The notes: generated by a model not told the origin, from the letters alone. A DNA stretch of 64,000 nt from Candidatus Pseudomonas phytovorans (GCA_029202525.1 CP119325.1:2950001-3014000), one strand, 5' to 3'. Shown: positions 31,935-40,786, numbered from the stretch's first letter. A program made the numbers and translations.

Positions 31935-33013
31935 ACGGCCGGTTACTGGCTGTCAGGTTGATGGCCCTGGCGTTGCTGCAAGGCTGTGCCGGGCGCCGTG
32001 AAGAAGCACCGGAAGCGGACCCTGCCAAGGTTCGCGCCCAGTTGCTGCGCTTGCTGCCTGCGCAGGCCAAAGACCGCGAGGGCTGGGCCAGGGATATTCA
32101 AGTGGCTTTCGAAGCCCAGCGCATTACGCCAGGCAAAAGTAACCTGTGCGCAGTACTGGCGGTGACCGAGCAGGAATCGACCTTCACTGCCGACCCACAG
32201 GTGCCCAACCTGGGGCGCATTGCCCGCGAGGAAATCGATCGACGCGCCGCGCGCCTGCATATTCCAAGGCTGCTGGTCGACGGCGCCCTGAAAACCCCTT
32301 CGGGCAATGGCCAGAGCTACCAGCAGCGCTTGCAGGCAGTGCGCAGCGAAAAGCAGTTGAGCGAGCTGTACGACGAGGTCATTGCCCGCGTGCCGCTGGG
32401 CAAGACCTTGCTGGACGGGCTGAACCCGGTGCACACCGGTGGGCCGATGCAGGTCAGCATCGACTTCGCCGAAAAGCATGCACAGGCGTACCCCTACAGC
32501 CATGACGGCACGATTCGCCAGGAGGTGTTCACCCGGCGTGGCGGCATGTACTTCGGTATTGCCCACCTGTTGGGCTACCCGGCCAGTTACCAACGCCAGC
32601 TGTACCGTTTTGCCGATTTCAATGCGGGCTGGTACGCCAGCCGCAATGCGGCGTTTCAGGCGGCATTGAGCAAGGCGACCGGCGTGACGCTGGCCCTGGA
32701 TGGCGATCTGATTGCCCCGGGGGCGATCATGCCAGGCACCACCGAGCAGGCCGCGCGAAAGCTGGGGGCCAGGCTGGGGCTGCGTAACCCGCAGATTCGT
32801 AGCCAGCTGGAGGAGGGCGACAGTTTGGCGTTCGAGGACAGCAAGTTGTACAGCGGGGTGTTTGCCCTGGCGGATGCCAAAGCGGGCAAACCGCTGCCAC
32901 GGGCGGTGTTGCCGGGGATCGAGCTGAAAAGCCCGAAGATCACCCGCAAGCTGACCACGGCGTGGTTTGCCGGTCGGGTGGATGAGCGGTATCAGCGGTG
33001 CATGAAACGCTAG
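31931..33013 (+). CDS. DUF1615 lipoprotein
   Basis: About 360 aa from a CTG at 31931. From the ATG at 31961 or TTG at 31958, only 7-9 residues would precede the lipobox cysteine (MALALLQGC), too short for a signal peptide. Starting at CTG gives MNGRLLAVRLMALALLQGC, a proper lipoprotein signal with two arginines; the CTG overlaps the previous stop as CTGA. No ATG, GTG or TTG exists further upstream before an in-frame stop at 31922. The mature protein (SNLCAVLAVTEQESTFTADP, MQVSIDFAEKHA) matches DUF1615, whose function is unknown. Its lysozyme-like features are only suggestive. Confidence 0.8.
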   Translation: MNGRLLAVRLMALALLQGCAGRREEAPEADPAKVRAQLLRLLPAQAKDREGWARDIQVAFEAQRITPGKSNLCAVLAVTEQESTFTADPQVPNLGRIAREEIDRRAARLHIPRLLVDGALKTPSGNGQSYQQRLQAVRSEKQLSELYDEVIARVPLGKTLLDGLNPVHTGGPMQVSIDFAEKHAQAYPYSHDGTIRQEVFTRRGGMYFGIAHLLGYPASYQRQLYRFADFNAGWYASRNAAFQAALSKATGVTLALDGDLIAPGAIMPGTTEQAARKLGARLGLRNPQIRSQLEEGDSLAFEDSKLYSGVFALADAKAGKPLPRAVLPGIELKSPKITRKLTTAWFAGRVDERYQRCMKR

Positions 33014-33035
33014 TCCTGCAACTAACGCTATCGAT

Positions 33036-33120
33036 TGTGGGAGCGGGCATGCCCGCGAACACCGGCAAAGCCGGTGCCAGCCACCGCGTCGCCTGTTTCG
33101 CGGGCGCGCCCGCTCCCACA
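33036..33120. repeat. Inverted REP pair between convergent genes
   Basis: TGTGGGAGCGGGCATGCCCG at the left and CGGGCGCGCCCGCTCCCACA at the right, with an inner ACCGGC/GCCGGT dyad. It sits between the converging DUF1615 and fpvF genes, where REP pairs often act as 3'-end structures. Confidence 0.85.
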
Positions 33121-33145
33121 TTTTTGGTCGCGTCAGCCTGTTTGA

Positions 33146-34009
33146 TCAGCTTTCGCCCAATGCCCCGACCACTTGGTCGACACTGGCCTTAAGCCCTGCA
33201 AACGCATCCTCTGGGTCGCTCTCCACCACCACCAGCTTCGCCCCGGCCGCCTTGACCACTTCGGCTACCGCTGCGTCCGGTTGCCGGTGGTCCAGTACCA
33301 AAGCCACATCCTGCGCTTTCAGGTTCTCTCCCAGCGCCTTGAGCGCGGCAGCATCCCACTCGGCCGGCAGCGGCTGCTCCACCACATCCAGGTTCAGTCC
33401 GCTGGCCAGGTAACCCAACCGCTCGGACAGGCTCACCACCGTCAGATTGTCGACCTTGGCCAGGCGTGTCTGGCTGCTGGCCGAAAGCTCCAGCAGCTGG
33501 CGCTTGAGCCCGGCGAGGTTGCCCTGGATCTTCGCTTTATCATCCGGTGCCAGCCGCTCCAGGTCATTGGCCACCACGTCGGCCATGCGTCCAAGGTTGG
33601 TCGGGTTGAGCCACGGGTAGGCGCCATAGGCATCGTCGCCGCTCACCGCAATGCCCGGCAGCGCGCCGTCTACCGGGCGCGCAGCATCGATCTCGACGAT
33701 ACGGATGTTGCTGCGTCGGGCCATCGGGTACAGCGGGTCGTCACGCCAGATCGAGCGCACGCCGATCACCGCGTCGGCCTGCTGGGCGGCTTTCTCCAGG
33801 CTGGGGCCACCGCGCGAGCTGAAATACGATGGCTGGCGGCTGGCCGGCAGGTTGGCCGGCGCCGCACGCTTGAGTTGCACCGCCGTCCCGTCAAGCAAGG
33901 CGCTGGCCAGGCTGTGGGTAACAGGCAGGGTGGTCAGCACTTGTGTGGCAAAAGACAGCGACGGCAGGCCGGCCAGTGCCAGCGCCAGGGTCAGGCGTTT
34001 CAGGTTCAT
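33146..34009 (-). CDS. fpvF: Periplasmic metal/ferripyoverdine binding protein FpvF
   Basis: 287 aa, signal peptide MNLKRLTLALALAGLPSLSF. ZnuA-like cluster-9 fold but without the histidine-rich loop and with few metal ligands (TTLPVTHSLASALL). It is the last gene of the G-H-J-K-C-D-E-F order found in P. aeruginosa (PA2403-PA2410), where FpvF interacts with FpvC and ferripyoverdine in the periplasm. The ATG at 34009 overlaps the permease stop by ATGA. Symbol assigned by synteny. Confidence 0.85.
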   Translation of the reverse strand: MNLKRLTLALALAGLPSLSFATQVLTTLPVTHSLASALLDGTAVQLKRAAPANLPASRQPSYFSSRGGPSLEKAAQQADAVIGVRSIWRDDPLYPMARRSNIRIVEIDAARPVDGALPGIAVSGDDAYGAYPWLNPTNLGRMADVVANDLERLAPDDKAKIQGNLAGLKRQLLELSASSQTRLAKVDNLTVVSLSERLGYLASGLNLDVVEQPLPAEWDAAALKALGENLKAQDVALVLDHRQPDAAVAEVVKAAGAKLVVVESDPEDAFAGLKASVDQVVGALGES

Positions 34010-34905
34010 GCCGGGTTTCCTTGCAGGCGGGGGACGAGGGCGCGGGCCAGGGCGGCCAAGGCAAAGCACATACCGGCGACCAGGATGATCGCGGCGCCTG
34101 ACGGCACCGGCAGGTCGAAAACGATCGGTAACAGGATGCCGAACAGGGTGCTGATGGTGGCAATCACCACCGACAGGAAGAAAAAGCCTTTGAGTGACTG
34201 GCTGACCAGGCGCGCGGCGGCAGCGGGGATGACCAGCAGCGCGCCAACCAGAATCGCCCCGATCACCTTCACGGCGGCCACGGTTACCAGGGTCACCAGC
34301 ACCACGAACAGGTAGTCCAGGGTTTTCACCGCCACCCCGCGCACGGCCGCCAGTTGTGGGTTGAAACTGGCCAGCATGATGCGGTTGTACAGCGGCAGCG
34401 CCAAGGCCAGCACCAGCACCGCGACGATGCCCAGCACCACCAGGTCCTGGCCGCTGACGGTCAGCACCGAGCCGAACAGCACGTTTTCGAGGATGTGCAC
34501 GTTGATCTTGCCTGCCAGCATCAGCAGCAGGCTGGCGCCCAGCGCCAGCGACACCGACAGGAACACGCCGATCAGCGTATCCGGGGAAAGCCCGGTGCGG
34601 TTGCGCAGGAAGTTCAGCAGAATGCCGAACAGCAGGCAGTAGCCGAACAGGCTGCCGTAGGGGCCGGTGTAGGGCTCGCCCAGCAGGATGCCGATGGCCA
34701 CACCGGTCAGCGCGGCATGGCCCACTGCCTCGGAGAAGAAGGCAAAGCGCTTGACCACCACCAGGGTGCCCAGGCCGCCCAGCACCGGGCCGATCATCAG
34801 GCCGGCCAGCAGGGCGTTGACCACGAAACCGTAGGCCAGTGCCTCGGGCAGGTAACCAGCGGTGGCCCAGTCCTGGACCAGTTGGCGAAATGCTTCAAAA
34901 CTCAT
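34006..34905 (-). CDS. fpvE: ABC permease FpvE (ZnuB/MntB family)
   Basis: 299 aa, eight or nine hydrophobic segments, ABC-3 family permease (AVGHAALTGVAIGILLG, LIGVFLSVSLALGASLLLML, KVIGAILVGALLVIPAAAARL). Overlaps fpvD upstream and fpvF downstream by ATGA. In P. aeruginosa the FpvDE transporter is proposed to take iron released from pyoverdine across the inner membrane. Confidence 0.88.
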   Translation of the reverse strand: MSFEAFRQLVQDWATAGYLPEALAYGFVVNALLAGLMIGPVLGGLGTLVVVKRFAFFSEAVGHAALTGVAIGILLGEPYTGPYGSLFGYCLLFGILLNFLRNRTGLSPDTLIGVFLSVSLALGASLLLMLAGKINVHILENVLFGSVLTVSGQDLVVLGIVAVLVLALALPLYNRIMLASFNPQLAAVRGVAVKTLDYLFVVLVTLVTVAAVKVIGAILVGALLVIPAAAARLVSQSLKGFFFLSVVIATISTLFGILLPIVFDLPVPSGAAIILVAGMCFALAALARALVPRLQGNPA

Positions 34906-35651
34906 GAGGCAAGGCTCTCGCTACGCGGGTGAACAGAGAACAGGCCGAGCAGGCGCTCCGGGGTCAGGGCCTGGGCGGGCGGGGCGTCAAACAACACTTT
35001 GCGGCTCAGGCCGGTTACCCGGTCGGCAAGGCGCAGCACGGCTTCCAGGTCGTGCTCGATCCACAGCACGGTGGTGCCAGCCTGGCGCCAGCCCTTGAGC
35101 AACTGTTCGAATACCTGGATACCGGCCTCATCGAGTGCTGACATGGGTTCGTCCAGCACCAGCAACTGCGGCTCGGGGATCAGGCCCTGGGCCAGCAGCA
35201 CGCGCTGGCGCTCGCCCCCGGACAACGCACCCATGCGCCGCTTGCGCTTTTCGAGCATGCCGACCCGCGCCAGGGCTGCGTCGATGGCCGGTTGTACCCG
35301 CCGTGACAGGCCCAGAAAAGCCGGGCGGCGCTGGCACATGGCGGCCATGAAATCGTCCACGGTCATTGGCAGGCCACGGTCGAACTCCAGTGCCTGTGGC
35401 ACGTAACCGATCACCTCGCGCTCGCTTGGCCAATGCAGGGTCAGCTGGCCCTGGTGCGGCATCTGCCCGAGCAGGGTCTTGATCAGCGAGCTTTTGCCGC
35501 CGCCATTGGGGCCGACGATGGCGTGCACGCTGCCGGCGGCCACGCTGAAACCGACCTGTTCAAGGATGCGTGTGCGGCCCAGCGTAAGGTCGATGCCCGC
35601 GAACTCGATGCGCGGCCCGCAGGCCGCCACCAGGTTGGCTGCGGCGGTCAT
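34902..35651 (-). CDS. fpvD: ABC ATPase FpvD
   Basis: 249 aa. Walker A VGPNGGGKSSL, signature LSGGERQRVLLAQGL, Walker B LLVLDEPMSALD and H-loop WIEHDLEAVLRLAD. It is of the manganese/zinc/iron chelate class. ATGA overlaps join it to fpvC and fpvE. It would power the FpvE permease. Confidence 0.9.
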   Translation of the reverse strand: MTAAANLVAACGPRIEFAGIDLTLGRTRILEQVGFSVAAGSVHAIVGPNGGGKSSLIKTLLGQMPHQGQLTLHWPSEREVIGYVPQALEFDRGLPMTVDDFMAAMCQRRPAFLGLSRRVQPAIDAALARVGMLEKRKRRMGALSGGERQRVLLAQGLIPEPQLLVLDEPMSALDEAGIQVFEQLLKGWRQAGTTVLWIEHDLEAVLRLADRVTGLSRKVLFDAPPAQALTPERLLGLFSVHPRSESLAS

Positions 35652-36550
35652 GCGCGGTTCTCCTGAATGGCGCGGACCACGGTGTCGAGGTTGCGCTTCA
35701 TTTCCACTTCGTACTTGTCCTTGGTGTATTCGCCGTAGGAAATGTGCGTCAGCGGGTACAGGCGTACGCCCGATTCACGCTGGATGGTTTCGACATAGGC
35801 TGACGGGAAGTCCATTTCCGAGAAGATCACCCGCACGTCCAGGGCCTTGAGCTGGTCGATGGTCTTTTTCAGCTGGGCCGGGCTGGGCTCGATGCCATGG
35901 GCCGGTTCGACCACGGCGGTCACCTCCAGGCCAAAGTCGCGCACCAGGTAGTCGTAGGCGGCGTGAATGGTGGCGACCCGGAAGGTAGCGCTGGGCGCTT
36001 CGGTGACCTTGGCCAGGGCTTCGGCACGCAGGGCGCGCAGGCGTTTGCCGTAGGCGCGGGCGTTTTGCGTGTAGAACTTGGCGTTGTCCGGGTCGAGCTT
36101 GCCCAGTTCGCGGGCGATGTTGTTGACCTGGGCGATGGTGGTGCTGATCGACAGGAAGGTGTGCGGGTTGACCACCTTGCCGGCGCCGCGCGCAGCAATG
36201 CCGGTGGCCGCCAGCAATGGCACGTTCTGGTTGGCCTCGATGGTGGCGATGTCGGGCTTTTCGCTGGCTGCGATCATGCGGTCGGCGAAGTCGTCATGAC
36301 CAACGCCGTTGAGCACCACTACATCCAGGCTGCCGATGCGTTTGATGTCCTCGGCCCGTGGCTCGTAGGCGTGGGGGTTGAAGCCCGCTGGAATCAGCGG
36401 CACCACTTCGGCCTTGTCGCCGACGATGTTGGTCACGTAGCTGTAGTAGGGATGCAGGGTGATGCCGATGCGCAGGGGCTTGCCGTTATCGGCCATGGCC
36501 AGTGCCGGCAGGGCAAGGGCCAGGAGCAGGGCGAGGGCGGAGCGGAACAT
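35648..36550 (-). CDS. fpvC: Periplasmic metal-binding protein FpvC (ZnuA-like)
   Basis: 300 aa, signal peptide MFRSALALLLALALPALAMA. Cluster-9 metal-binding protein with ligands H in ITLHPYYSYV, H in GFNPHAYEP, H in VVNPHTFLSI and a C-terminal E/D pair (SEMDFPSAY). In P. aeruginosa FpvC binds the iron released after reduction in the periplasm. The ATG at 36550 has AAGGA 7 bases upstream. It lies 16 bases after fpvK. Confidence 0.88.
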   Translation of the reverse strand: MFRSALALLLALALPALAMADNGKPLRIGITLHPYYSYVTNIVGDKAEVVPLIPAGFNPHAYEPRAEDIKRIGSLDVVVLNGVGHDDFADRMIAASEKPDIATIEANQNVPLLAATGIAARGAGKVVNPHTFLSISTTIAQVNNIARELGKLDPDNAKFYTQNARAYGKRLRALRAEALAKVTEAPSATFRVATIHAAYDYLVRDFGLEVTAVVEPAHGIEPSPAQLKKTIDQLKALDVRVIFSEMDFPSAYVETIQRESGVRLYPLTHISYGEYTKDKYEVEMKRNLDTVVRAIQENRA

Positions 36551-36566
36551 GAGGAAGTCCTTGGGT

Positions 36567-37136
36567 TCAGTGACGGTGTTCGCGGGTAACCCCGGCGTCG
36601 TAGTGGCTGACCACCTGCTGCCAGCCAGCGGCAATCAGTGCCGCCTGGCCGAGGTCGTCCGGGGTCATGGCGGCGCTGTCTCGGCGCAGCCAGACATCGG
36701 CCTGGCCGGTGCTGTCGGCCGGCAGAATCAGCAGCAGGCTGCCGGCGACTTCTGGGGCCTGGCTGCGGCCCAGGTAGGCGCCGGGCTCCAGCCACGACCA
36801 TTGGTGGCCGCCACGGGCCTGGCTGCCGGCATCGACCACGAAGGGCGGCAGGCCCTCTTCGGCCAGTTCCTGCACGCTGGGCACGGCAGCGTTTTCTTCC
36901 CGTAACAGCTGGATTTCGTCAAAGGCCACCCGGAGGTCGGTGTACAGGCCCTGCTCGGCGGCGGTGAGGTCGCGCCGGGCGTCGATCTGGTGGCTGGCGA
37001 TGGTCTGTTCGTCCTCGCGCTCGCCACGCAGCAGCACCACACTGGCGGCGAGTACCACGATCAGCAGGCTGATCAGCAGCACGTACAGGGTTTCGTGCCC
37101 GGCGCCGGCCGGGCGAATGACTTGTGCGCGGCTCAT
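36567..37136 (-). CDS. fpvK: Membrane-anchored protein FpvK (DUF6162-like)
   Basis: 189 aa. One N-terminal membrane helix (LYVLLISLLIVVLAASVVLL, about 17-36), a helical periplasmic stretch and a C-terminal globular part ending HYDAGVTREHRH. Fourth gene of the fpv operon and coupled to fpvJ by ATGA. In P. aeruginosa FpvK supports FpvG-dependent reduction and removal of iron from pyoverdine; the exact role is unknown. Symbol by synteny. Confidence 0.8.
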   Translation of the reverse strand: MSRAQVIRPAGAGHETLYVLLISLLIVVLAASVVLLRGEREDEQTIASHQIDARRDLTAAEQGLYTDLRVAFDEIQLLREENAAVPSVQELAEEGLPPFVVDAGSQARGGHQWSWLEPGAYLGRSQAPEVAGSLLLILPADSTGQADVWLRRDSAAMTPDDLGQAALIAAGWQQVVSHYDAGVTREHRH

Positions 37137-37453
37137 GGCTGGGCGATATCGGCGTAGTCGACTTCCACCACGTGCCCGGGGCCGGCATCGAACAGCACGT
37201 AGAACTCGCCGTCCGGTCGCTTGAAGGTCAGCGTCGAATCGTTGCCGAGCTTGCCGCCGACCAGAACCTGTTCGTCATAGCCGATTACATCCAGGGTTAC
37301 GCCGGGGGCACCACTGCCGTCCGAGAAACCGCCGGTGCACTTGACTTGGTCGCTGGCCGTTTCTTCGCATTCGCACATCGGGTTGTGCGCCAGGGCGGGG
37401 CCGGCAGCCAGCACCAGCAAGGGCAGGGCGAGGGTTCGCATCAGCTGTTTCAT
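37133..37453 (-). CDS. fpvJ: Small periplasmic protein FpvJ
   Basis: 106 aa with a signal peptide (MKQLMRTLALPLLVLAAGPA) and a mature N-terminus HNPMCECEETASDQVKCTGG. It has three cysteines and a histidine that could bind metal or form a disulfide. Beta-rich remainder. ATGA overlaps on both sides. Third gene of the fpv operon; FpvJ in P. aeruginosa improves iron release by FpvG. Confidence 0.82.
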   Translation of the reverse strand: MKQLMRTLALPLLVLAAGPALAHNPMCECEETASDQVKCTGGFSDGSGAPGVTLDVIGYDEQVLVGGKLGNDSTLTFKRPDGEFYVLFDAGPGHVVEVDYADIAQP

Positions 37454-37989
37454 TTCTTGCCTCCTTGTTTTTCGAGCCAGGCCACGGTGGCTGGCGATGC
37501 TTTGGCCAGGGGGACCGACGCCTGGTGCATGCTGCCGTCCCAGCCTTCCAGGGTGATCCAGATCTGTGCGTCAGGTTTGGTCCGCGGCGGGATCGGCAGC
37601 GAGGTACCCATGTTGTAAGGCGCACCGAAGAAGATAGTGCCGGCGGCACGCAGGCTGCGGGGTTTGCCAATACGCAGGTAAGCAGCCTTGACGTCCTTGA
37701 TGCAGGCCTTGCACAGCGCAGCATTGAACGCCTTGAAGTAGCCGGCCGGGCCGTCGGGGCGTGGTGCCTCGTCACGCAATTCGGCCAGGTTCAGGCTGTA
37801 GGGGCCGACCTGGATGTCGCTGATCATGTTGGCGCCCAGGCCGGCGTCGCCACGGAACAGCTTGGCATCGGCGAAGTACTTGGGCATGAACCCCAGCGGG
37901 ACCAGGATCAGCAGGATGTTCAGGTGGAAGCGCCACTTCAGCCACAGCTGTTTCAGCGGGCTGGCGGGCAGGGTCTGGGCCTGGCTCAT
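37450..37989 (-). CDS. fpvH: Membrane-anchored protein FpvH
   Basis: 179 aa. One membrane helix near the N-terminus (FHLNILLILVPLGFMPKYF, about 21-40) and a periplasmic domain with CKAC (ALCKACIKDVKAAYLRI), a possible redox or metal motif. ATGA overlaps with fpvG and fpvJ. Second gene of the operon, expected to act in a complex with FpvG, FpvJ and FpvK. Confidence 0.82.
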   Translation of the reverse strand: MSQAQTLPASPLKQLWLKWRFHLNILLILVPLGFMPKYFADAKLFRGDAGLGANMISDIQVGPYSLNLAELRDEAPRPDGPAGYFKAFNAALCKACIKDVKAAYLRIGKPRSLRAAGTIFFGAPYNMGTSLPIPPRTKPDAQIWITLEGWDGSMHQASVPLAKASPATVAWLEKQGGKK

Positions 37990-39179
37990 GGGTGCATCTC
38001 CACGGTGGTTTCACTGCGTGCCGCACGTGGCGCCCGCTCACTGCGCTTGAGGGCGGCGGCGGTGGCCTGGGCGGTGCGTTTGGTCCAGATCAGCAAACCG
38101 CTGAGCACCATCAGGGTGAGGATCAGGCCGAAGAAGAACCAGATCAGCTTGATCGGCAAGCCGCCAAAGTCGCCGGTGTGCAGCGGGCGCATGGACTCGG
38201 TGACGAACTCCAGCGCCGAGCGGTCGCTGATCAGGAACTGGCTGTCGATAGTGCTGGTGTAGGGGTTCACCAACGCATTCTGGTACATCAACGGGTACCA
38301 GCCCGGCCCGGACAACGACACGTGGCTGTAGGCAGTGGCGGGCAGCGAGATGGAGTTGATCTCCAGCCCGGGGATCGCCAGGCTGGCGATGCGCGCCGCT
38401 TCATCCAGGCCGATGCGCGGGGCCGGGCTGCCGTCTGGCGTTTGCGGGACTTCCTCACGGGCGATCACCGGGTTGATGGGCTCGCTGGAAATGGTGATCT
38501 GGTTGTCGAACAGGATCGCCTGGATCAGGAACCAGGTGCCGGTGATGGAAATGACCGCAATGAACCAGATCGACCACACCCCGGCGAGGCGGTGCAGGTC
38601 ACCCCAGAAAATCCGCGAGCCATGGCCGGTGCGCACGGGTTTGAAAAAGCCTTTCCAGAATTTTTTGTACACCACAAGGCCAGTGACCAGCGACGCCAGC
38701 ATCGGCAGGCCCAGTATCGACACCAGGTACCAGCCCCAGCTGAAACCGTTGGTGAACGGCACCAGCCACCAGCCGTGCAGGGCACGGGTGAAGCCCTCGA
38801 AGTTGAAATCCGGGGTCTTGCCCTGAATGGCGCCGGTGTAGGGGTTCACATACAGCGTCGGGCTGCTGCCGTCAGGCAGGGTGACACTGGCTTTTACCGC
38901 GAAGTGTGAGCCGTCCGGCTGGCTCAGGCGCTCGACCACCATGTCCGGGTCGGCTTTGTTCAAGGCCTCCAGCACCTGCTGGAAGCTCATGCGCTCGACA
39001 TCCGCGTCCGGCTTGTTGGCGCGTACCGCCGGGTCGGCGAGCCAGACAATCTCCTGGCTGACTACGGCAAGCATCCCGGTGAAACAGACGATCAGCACAA
39101 AGAACCAGATCGGCAGGGCGAGCCAGCTATGGACCAGGAACCACAGCCTGGATTTGGATTTTTTCGGTGATTTGGCCAT
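37986..39179 (-). CDS. fpvG: Inner-membrane ferripyoverdine reductase FpvG (PepSY-TM)
   Basis: 397 aa PepSY-associated TM protein with four hydrophobic segments (PIWFFVLIVCFTGMLAVVSQ, SILGLPMLASLVTGLVVY, SIWFIAVISITGTWFLIQ, KLIWFFFGLILTLMVLSGLL) and periplasmic PepSY domains between them. Conserved histidines (HSWLALP, ALHGWWLVP, LHRLAG, HTGDFG) suit haem or iron coordination. FpvG of P. aeruginosa reduces Fe(III)-pyoverdine in the periplasm. The ATG at 39179 is chosen. First gene of fpvGHJKCDEF, downstream of a Fur-like site. Confidence 0.87.
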   Translation of the reverse strand: MAKSPKKSKSRLWFLVHSWLALPIWFFVLIVCFTGMLAVVSQEIVWLADPAVRANKPDADVERMSFQQVLEALNKADPDMVVERLSQPDGSHFAVKASVTLPDGSSPTLYVNPYTGAIQGKTPDFNFEGFTRALHGWWLVPFTNGFSWGWYLVSILGLPMLASLVTGLVVYKKFWKGFFKPVRTGHGSRIFWGDLHRLAGVWSIWFIAVISITGTWFLIQAILFDNQITISSEPINPVIAREEVPQTPDGSPAPRIGLDEAARIASLAIPGLEINSISLPATAYSHVSLSGPGWYPLMYQNALVNPYTSTIDSQFLISDRSALEFVTESMRPLHTGDFGGLPIKLIWFFFGLILTLMVLSGLLIWTKRTAQATAAALKRSERAPRAARSETTVEMHP

Positions 39180-39245
39180 CAGACTTCTTCTGCAATGGGT
39201 GGTCGAGCGTATGCCCAACCAAAGAGAGCTGTACTGATAAGGACG

Positions 39246-39260
39246 AATGAGAATTGAAAT
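39246..39260. promoter_or_regulatory. Fur-box-like sequence upstream of fpvG
   Basis: AATGAGAATTGAAAT within GACGAATGAGAATTGAAATC resembles half of a Pseudomonas Fur box (AATGAGAAT-N-ATT). It lies 66 bases from the fpvG start. I found no TAAAT-N16-CGT box for fpvG, so direct Fur control is the better guess. Confidence 0.45.
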
Positions 39261-39297
39261 CCTGCCGATTTAAATGCAAGCAAATATTTCAAAATGC

Positions 39298-39333
39298 AAA
39301 GCCGGCCTGCGCGCGAGGCGTCAGGCCGGCTTT
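39298..39333 (-). terminator. Terminator after pvdA
   Basis: AAAGCCGGCCTG and CAGGCCGGCTTT form a perfect 12-bp stem with a 12-base loop, 20 bases beyond the pvdA stop, and three U residues follow the stem's GC part. It separates pvdA from the fpv operon. Confidence 0.75.
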
Positions 39334-39353
39334 GAAGAAATGTAGCAGAGGGG

Positions 39354-40688
39354 TCAGGCGCGGGTCAGGGCCACGCTCGGTTGCGGTTTGCCGTGCAACT
39401 GCGCCAGGTCTTGGTACAGCGCCCGGCCAATTTCCGCGGCGCGGGCCGGTAGCACCGAAAGCAGGGTGTCGCTCAGGCCGTGGCTGTTTTCACAGAAGCC
39501 CTGCAGGTACACCGAAGCCTGCAGGTCCGGGCTGGCCAGCACGCGGTAGTTGCGGTCGACATTGAAGTCCTCAAGGTAACCGGTCAGCGGTGCCAGCAGG
39601 TCACGGTGAGAGCGGCGCTCGTAGCCGGTGGCGAGGACCACGGCGTCGTAGCGGTGGGTTTGCTGCTGGCCGGTGGCTAGGTCGCGCAGGGTCAGTTCCA
39701 GGCCGTCGCGGGTGGCCACCACGGCTTCAACCTGGCGGCGGCACAGCACGTTGTGACGGTGCTGGTGGGCGACTTTCTGCCGGTAGAGGATGCCGTAGAT
39801 GCGTTCGATCAGGTTAAGGTCGACCACCGAGTAGTTGGTGTTGTGGTATTCGCCCAGCAGTTTGCTGCGCTGGTCGGCCGGCTCGTTATAGACCAGGTCG
39901 GTGTAGTCCGGCGAGAAGATCTCGTTGACGAACGGGCTGTCGTCGGCCGGTTTCAGGGCGGAGCCACGCAGGATCATGTCGACCTTGACCGACGGGTAGC
40001 TGTCGTTGAGGTCGATGAATGCCTCGGCGGCGCTCTGGCCCGAACCGATCACCGCGATGCGCATCGGTTTGCCGGCGGTGCACGGCAGCTTGTTGAGGCT
40101 GCTCAGGTACTGGGAGTGATGGAATACTCGCGGGTCATCCTTGAAGGCACCGAACTTTTCCGGGATTTTCGGCGTGCCGCCGCTGCCGACCACCACCGAG
40201 CGGGTACGGCGGCTGTATTCGCGGCCCTGGGCGTCGCGCGAGACCAGGCGCAGGTGCTCGACCCGGCCAGACTTTACCTCAGGTTCGATGCGCAGCACTT
40301 CCTGGCCATACACCGCCTGGGTGGCGAAATGTTCGGCGGCCCAGCGCAGGTAGTCGTTGTACTCCAGGCGGCAAGGGTAGAAGGTGCCGAGGTTGATGAA
40401 GTCGGCAAGGCGCTGCTTCTGGTGCAGGTAGTTGACGAAGCTGTAGGGGCTGGTGGGGTTACGCAACGACACCAGGTCTTTGAGGAACGAAATCTGCAGC
40501 TCGCTCTGGGTGGCCAGGGTTTCACCGTGCCAGCGGTAGTCCTGCTGTTTGTCGATGAACAGTGCGTCGAGGGCGTGGCCCTGAGATTCGGCGAGTTCTT
40601 CCAGCGCAATGGCCAAGGCCAGGTTGGAAGGGCCGAAGCCCACGCCGATCAGATCTTTGATGGTTTCCTGCTGTGAGGACTGGCTCAT
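39354..40688 (-). CDS. pvdA: L-ornithine N5-monooxygenase (pyoverdine)
   Basis: 444 aa flavin- and NADPH-dependent hydroxylase that makes N5-hydroxyornithine for pyoverdine. FAD motif IGVGFGPSNLALAIALEE, substrate region WHGETLATQSELQISFLKDL, NADPH motif AVIGSGQSAAEAFIDL and the C-terminal ATGYERR signature. The length matches known PvdA proteins. The ATG at 40688 is chosen; the upstream frame lacks support. A perfect PvdS box lies 75 bases upstream, and a terminator follows. Confidence 0.95.
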   Translation of the reverse strand: MSQSSQQETIKDLIGVGFGPSNLALAIALEELAESQGHALDALFIDKQQDYRWHGETLATQSELQISFLKDLVSLRNPTSPYSFVNYLHQKQRLADFINLGTFYPCRLEYNDYLRWAAEHFATQAVYGQEVLRIEPEVKSGRVEHLRLVSRDAQGREYSRRTRSVVVGSGGTPKIPEKFGAFKDDPRVFHHSQYLSSLNKLPCTAGKPMRIAVIGSGQSAAEAFIDLNDSYPSVKVDMILRGSALKPADDSPFVNEIFSPDYTDLVYNEPADQRSKLLGEYHNTNYSVVDLNLIERIYGILYRQKVAHQHRHNVLCRRQVEAVVATRDGLELTLRDLATGQQQTHRYDAVVLATGYERRSHRDLLAPLTGYLEDFNVDRNYRVLASPDLQASVYLQGFCENSHGLSDTLLSVLPARAAEIGRALYQDLAQLHGKPQPSVALTRA

Positions 40689-40762
40689 GGCTGCTATTCC
40701 CTGAATGGTCGAATATGGACGCCCGCCGGGGCCCCGGCTCCTGCGCAAGTACATGTGTTGGA

Positions 40763-40786
40763 ACGAGCCAGTCGGCGAGGAATTTA
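40763..40786 (-). promoter_or_regulatory. PvdS iron-starvation box upstream of pvdA
   Basis: On the minus strand TAAAT (40786-40782), 16 bases, then CGT (40765-40763): an exact match to the TAAAT-N16-CGT consensus for the ECF sigma factor PvdS. Confidence 0.8.

Noticed and set aside
39180..39300. PvdS box for fpvG
   Set aside because: A TAAAT occurs on the minus strand but CGT follows at 22 rather than 16 bases.
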